Shown: one piece after another, positions 59,205-64,000 of the stretch | Layout of the letters: each line of letters starts with the position of its first letter | How positions within the stretch are numbered: the first letter of the stretch is position 1 | Source of the DNA: Psettodes erumei | Taxonomy: Eukaryota > Chordata > Actinopteri > Pleuronectiformes > Psettodidae | Assembly: GCA_016785225.1 (NCBI GenBank) | Contig: JAFBJZ010000772.1 | Coordinates: forward strand, 2,356,001 to 2,420,000 | Length of the DNA: 64,000 nt | Direction of reading: 5' to 3' | Notes under the pieces: generated by a model | The model's database searches: none | Seen by the model: the letters and a program-made list of their open reading frames with translations, nothing else | Told to the model about the DNA's origin: nothing | Made by a program: the position numbers and the translations under genes

Positions 59205-62200
59205 CAGAAACAGTGAGCTGATTAATCATTTAGTTAAAATGAACCAAAAAACAAATTTTCATATCAGTGGCAGAGTAAGAATGGCCGGTCTCAGTCCCTC
59301 ACATATTACATGAGTGCAAATTGAACACCTTTTGGGCTTTTGACTATTAGGACAGAAAAAGCCATCTGAAGATGCTAGACAGGCTCCGCTGGCACCATTA
59401 CTGACATTATTCGAACAAGATTATTTGGGTGAGCAGCAGCCGAGTCGGGGGTTGGTGTGGGGTTTAGGGATTAATAACGCTAAAAGTATAAAACCGTTCT
59501 CAGAGCCTGCGACGCTCACTGTGCTTGCAACACAAAAGTGTTCAGCTACACAAACACAGTACAGGCCGCTATGCTGCGTTTGGAGCTTCACCGCCAAAGT
59601 ATCGGCCTGGTGATGAGGAAAGAGAAACGGCCACAGACTCGTTAGAATGAAACTGATTTGTGTAGGTGTTTAGAAGATGTCATTTCGTCCCCTTTAACCT
59701 CAACCACAATGCTTTAGTTGGATGTTACGTTATTTTTCTGACCATTTAGTATTTGAGATCAGTTTTCTCAAACTGAAGTGTTACTCCAAGTACACAGTTT
59801 GAATGTTTAACGGCTTTTCACCTTATTTTCAATGACAAAATATAACAATTATTTTCACCACAATACACCCTTTACATTATGCTTTAGTTTATTCCACTTC
59901 CAGTCATCTGGCTGTAACTGATTCTTTTTTATATTTAAAATTCATGAATACAGTGGCTTGAAATCCTCACTCTTGCTTGTTTGTTTGTGGGTTAATCCCC
60001 TGTGGCATCACGTCCTCAGATGAACTTGTAAACACAGTTGTGTACATCTGTGCCCCATTGATTTTTTTTCTCTTTTTCTTTTTTCTCCACACAACAACAG
60101 GGGACAGAAACAGTGGTGAGGCAGAGGTTGAACAACGGAGCGCATGTTCTCGCCCTTTAACAAAAAGCTCTCGATTGCCCTTTGGGAACAAAACCCCTAT
60201 AACCTCTACGTGTGATTTTGTAGTCCAGATCATCCTTCTGGAACCCCTCAGTCCAGTCCAGTCGCAGCTTTGGAGACAATCACACTTTCCAACATACCCG
60301 TGGTTTTGGGAATGAGAACAAGATTTGGATTTGGCTGTTCCAAGATAAGATGCTTACTACCACCACTGGGAACTACAGGAGCAACTACCGTCAACTACGA
60401 TTTAAAAAAACAACAACAACAAAAAAACACCTCAGTAGTTACTCTTGAGATTGGGCATGAAAGGTCTAGTTATAGAGAGCACCTGCTGGTGTCACACAAC
60501 GCTCAGGGCTTCACCCGCCCTGACTTGTATGAGTTACTTCAGTCATGCCATATGATCCTTGTGACGTAATATATCACGGAGACCGCCAGTGCTGCCGGAG
60601 TTGTCACTGACCGTTAACGGCGCGAGGTTGTGACGTTTGTGGACAATTTGTTTTCGTGTCACGCTTCACGCTACACTGTCGAAAAAACACGCTCAAACGC
60701 AACCAGCTGTGTCGATGTGCTTTTTGTATTTCTTGCGCAAAAGTTGGCCTGCTATTGATTAAGGAAAATCCATATCACATGCTCTCTTTACATATTTCTG
60801 AAACTATTCTTCCTTGATGCAAACAGGATTTCAGAGCAGTTGATGAGAAAATAGGGAGAAATGCTACAAAGTCAATTTTGCATAAAAAAATAAACTTGGC
60901 AGCTGCCGCTTTTTGTCCGCTTTTTCTCCTCGGTTTGCTTAGCAACAGGTCGTCCGTTTTCTTTCACGTGCGAGTGTGCTCAGAATGAGCACCAAAGTAA
61001 AAATCAATACGCACTTAATTGACTGTTCTCTCTGAATCAGCAGTCGGCATGGAGCAGCGCTCACAGGTCTGGAGCGTGACTCTGCCTCTTTTGAATTTGA
61101 CCCAAGGACGATGAACACAATGCATGACGAACAGAGTGATGTGAGGTTGAAGAAATTGCCAGTTATGTGTATTATTTCCTACGGAGTTTACTTGACTGTT
61201 AAACTATAGATGTTTCAGTTGACAGCTTTTTCATCCTTTTCCTAAGCGCTGCTCATCATATTTCATATTTTATGTCTGGTATAAGTTTTCTTTCAAAAGT
61301 AGCACCACCAATGTTTACTTTTATAAACAGCACTTCACAAAAGGGTGACTGCATTTTGGTGCTTCACTACCCGCTACTCCATTTTGCAGTGTTTCCTACA
61401 CTTGGTGAAGTTGCGCCGCTGTTCACCAGTTTCAGCCGAAGAACCTTTCTGCTAAGTGAAACCAGGCCCTCGGGTTTAAAAAAAAAAAAAATGAAAAAGA
61501 AGTTCTCTGCGGTCCAAGGTCAGTGACCTGCTCTGTAGCTGTCTCTATTCCACCTCGGGGCACCTGCTAATGTCAGCCCTCTTTTAGATTCCCCAAATCG
61601 TGGCTTGCCACTGGTTATTTTCAGCTGCGATAAGTGATCCCAGTGACCCCAGAGGTCTGACACACTACTTTTTTTTTTTAGCTAGAAGTCAAATGCCATA
61701 GCATTGCCTCCTGATCAAAGCCTTCAAAGTCAAACTCTACTTAGGCATCCGCTGAAATAAGAGCTCCAAGCCCGGTTAAGTGTGCACAGCCAGACCACGC
61801 TCATGACTTGACTTTCACACTGCAGCCAAGTGGTGGGGCAACATATGCACATGTGTGAGCGCACACACAACCGCACGTAGAAACATTTTTTTCTGGCTGT
61901 TTAAATATTCAGCCTATTGCACTGAAGGAGTAGCTAAGTCAGACCTTAGCGGTAGACTGCCAGCAGTGCCCGATGAATGCTGAAGCTGTTCGCCATGGGG
62001 TCAGTCAGTTTGATTCCAGATAGATGCTTTTAAACATGCTGACACAGGACAAAACCTGTTTTTTTTCACAGTTTTGAAATTATGACACGGTTGTTTATAA
62101 ATTATTGAAGGGAGACGGGGGATAGATATTGTACTGTGTTCCTTCTATTCTCTCACCTAATCCTGGTTGTGTCCACTTCCTTTTCCTGTTCCCGACATTG

Positions 62201-62461
62201 CTGCGTGAGCCCTCCCCCTCCAGAAAGGATGCGGAGTCTGGCCTCTCAGCAGATAATGTGACGCACACGTGTGCTAGCGGAAGACGAGGCCATGAGCCAC
62301 AAAGGTCCACTCTGGGTCCCGGATTATGATAACATCAGGAAGCGCAGAGGAAGAGGTGTCTGCAGGAAGCTGGCAAGCCTGTGAAGGCCTCGCACTTTCT
62401 GAGAAGCCTGGGTGTCACCCCGACTCTAACATGGTGATCACGGAGAATGGGTGACACAGGC

Positions 62462-62479
62462 TTTTTTTTTTTTTTTTTT
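62462..62479 (+). repeat. Poly-T run (18)
   Basis: Uninterrupted T18, without a recognisable retroposon body. Confidence 0.95.
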
Positions 62480-62689
62480 CCTGGTCATCATCCCAGTGCT
62501 GGATACAGTGCTTTTGTATCTGTAACTCGCTGATATTTTCTTTTTTATTATTTTATTTTTTTAACCTTTGAACATCAGTGCCGCCATCAAGCCAATGGTC
62601 CCTACGGTTACATTGTTCTTTTTTTTTGGGATACGCTAAAACCCCACTGTTCTTTATTAATCACTGACAGAAAATGGACTGTGCAGAGA

Positions 62690-63230
62690 CAACATAAAGT
62701 GAGCCTCCTTAAGTGTGGCGGTACTGAAGAAATATCCAGTTCTTAAAAGCTTATTCCCGGTGGAGGCAGCTCAAAATAAATGTTGAGGTTGGAAAGTCCA
62801 GATGGTCTTTAAGACCGCGTTCCTCCGCCATAAGCAGTCTTGATTTATGAGATTCTCTAATGGTATCTCTGTTCTGATCTGGCTTTCTTTCACCCTGCTC
62901 TCCTCTGATGCTTTAAACTCATCAGGTTCCCTCAGCCCTGTCGTTAATCCTGAAGTACAAAGGAAGGTATGGCTGTAGAAAATTAGGGATTTTTTCCTCC
63001 TCCCTTTTTCTTCTGTACTGAGACTCCCACTGTCTGATGAATGATAAACTGATGAGCAGACTTAATCCAGGAGAACTGCCCCCCGCCGCCTCGCTTTACA
63101 TTCCCCAAACAGATGTAGTCCTCGCTGGAAATTTGCCATGAAATTGGGAGCTGGTCGGCGAAGAATTCCTCACATGAGGCTGTGACTGAGCGTGTACAAT
63201 TGACCCCCGAGTGACATCCCTAGTTTTTGT
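62690..63230. promoter_or_regulatory. Enhancer-like island
   Basis: Balanced sequence with GCAGTCTTGATTTATGAG, TCTCTAATGG, GTCGTTAATCC and GAATGATAAACTG. It is repeat-free and lacks coding bias. The second half (from about 63000) is less dense. Confidence 0.38.
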
Positions 63231-63350
63231 TATAGAATGAGAGTGGGTGGGCCACACGCGCTCGTACTGTACGTTGGCCTCACCGAATCCATAATCGCAT
63301 ACTGTGTGTCTGCGATGCTACCTGCAGCCCCCTCCACCGCTCCGTAATAT

Positions 63351-63420
63351 ATATACGTGTGTGTGTGTGTGTAAAACTGTTCATGCTTCACGTGTTAAGG
63401 CCCGTGTGTGTGTGTGCGTG
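63351..63420 (+). repeat. (AT)n/(GT)8 and second GT repeat
   Basis: ATATATA leads into GT repeat at 63357-63372. A second impure GT tract lies at 63404-63420. Confidence 0.95.
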
Positions 63421-63588
63421 TATTCACAGTACAAAAACCCTCTAAAGCATGGCAACAGTTAGTGTTTCAGTCTTCCTGTGGTCTCAGGACCAGCATGGAA
63501 CTTTACCCCTGGCTATACAGACGACAGTTTATTATGATCTCTCTGACAGGGTGTGCACCCTGGGGGACTGAGAGCTCATACTCTCATG

Positions 63589-63590
<2 letters not shown>

Positions 63591-63624
<34 letters not shown>
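63591..63624 (+). repeat. (CA)17 microsatellite
   Basis: Thirty-four bases of perfect CA followed by GACA units. It explains the long His/Thr run in the 140-codon plus-strand frame crossing it, which is therefore not a gene. Confidence 0.98.
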
Positions 63625-63628
<4 letters not shown>

Positions 63629-63631
63629 GAC

Positions 63632-64000
63632 ACTGACTGTGCCCTCCCTGCACTGGCTGCCATTCATGCATGCTTTTCTCTTTCACATTCCCTTGTACAC
63701 ACTTCATCTGATTCTTAAAGAACAAAAAAAAAAACCCTGTTCCCTTTTGGTCCTCTGTATCCCCCATGATGCGTTCTCTTTAGGCAAAATAGACACAAAG
63801 AAACACAACAAGTGGTACAATATGATTTAGAGCTTGTGGCAGAGATGCATCTATAACATAGTAAGTTATGTTAAGTAACATTAATGCACGCTGTTGCTGT
63901 TTTTCTGTACCTCACAGAGATGTGTTAGGATTTTTCCCTCGTTTTGTTTACGATGAAGTTCTACAGCGCCTTTCTGTGGTAGCAAACACAGTTGGTTGGC
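63632..64000. other. Non-coding end of window
   Basis: An A-run lies at about 63725-63734. Nothing else can be supported. Confidence 0.5.

Larger units (their letters stand above)
55571..62690. other. Long non-coding stretch, nothing recognised
   Basis: It contains homopolymers, an ATATAT stretch near 58991-58999, a CCGCC/C-rich segment near 58901-58921, a CAA repeat near 60410-60421, a T18 run at 62462-62479 and a lone tRNA-like word at 59188. A 100-codon minus frame at 55578-55880 is not supported by splice, motif or codon evidence. Confidence 0.5.

Noticed and set aside
63408..63830. 140-codon plus-strand open frame
   Set aside because: It runs through the (CA)17 microsatellite, which encodes a meaningless His/Thr run.
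1..64000. CRISPR array, bacterial operon, phage or retroviral genes, microRNA hairpins of known families
   Set aside because: Looked for across both strands. No spaced direct repeats, no viral or transposase motifs, and no recognisable conserved microRNA sequence were seen.

Overview
This window looks like nuclear DNA from a vertebrate, most probably a ray-finned (teleost-like) fish. The basis is composition and texture. There are many (CA/TG)n, (CT)n and (GT)n microsatellites, long homopolymers and large non-coding stretches. Scattered between them are islands of balanced sequence carrying paired TAAT/ATTA, forkhead, SOX/TCF and octamer-type motifs. No bacterial operon, phage, CRISPR array, rRNA, complete tRNA or transposase/reverse-transcriptase reading frame could be found. 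The species is an inference and I cannot name it. I could not run any alignment, so no gene is identified by name.

The window does not contain a recognisable complete protein-coding gene. Open frames reach only about 150 codons, run in all six frames, and show no family motif. The best evidence for genes is a handful of splice-bounded segments. Candidates on the minus strand are at 1-56 (cut by the window edge), 31156-31409 plus 36248-36284 (phase-compatible, ending in a stop and a polyadenylation signal), 39391-39422, 46057-46137 and 48555-48589. Candidates on the plus strand are at 1092-1140, 4896-4937, 14122-14214 and 16705-16760. All are low confidence, and they do not assemble into one consistent transcript.

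Layout. 1-7.9 kb: one edge exon candidate, a weak promoter-like patch near 0.9 kb and two G-rich tracts, otherwise plain. 7.9-18.6 kb: the first dense run of regulatory-looking islands, interrupted by a CpG/G-rich block at 13.2-13.6 kb and a very strong G-quadruplex motif at 16.1 kb. 22.1-27.8 kb: a second set of islands, a GC-rich patch at 24.1 kb and a perfect 18-bp fold-back at 27.3 kb. 28-39 kb: mostly plain, with the minus-strand terminal-exon candidate. 39-56 kb: a third long run of islands. 56-62.6 kb: plain. 62.7-63.2 kb: a last island, followed by CA/GT microsatellites.

The most economical reading is a regulatory landscape (gene desert or very large introns) around a developmental gene, with conserved non-coding elements acting as enhancers. 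That reading is inference. A genome alignment to other fish and to human would settle it. I do not see a convincing novel system. The items most worth a second look are the perfect fold-back, the two structured palindromes inside likely conserved elements, and the cassette-like candidate exons.
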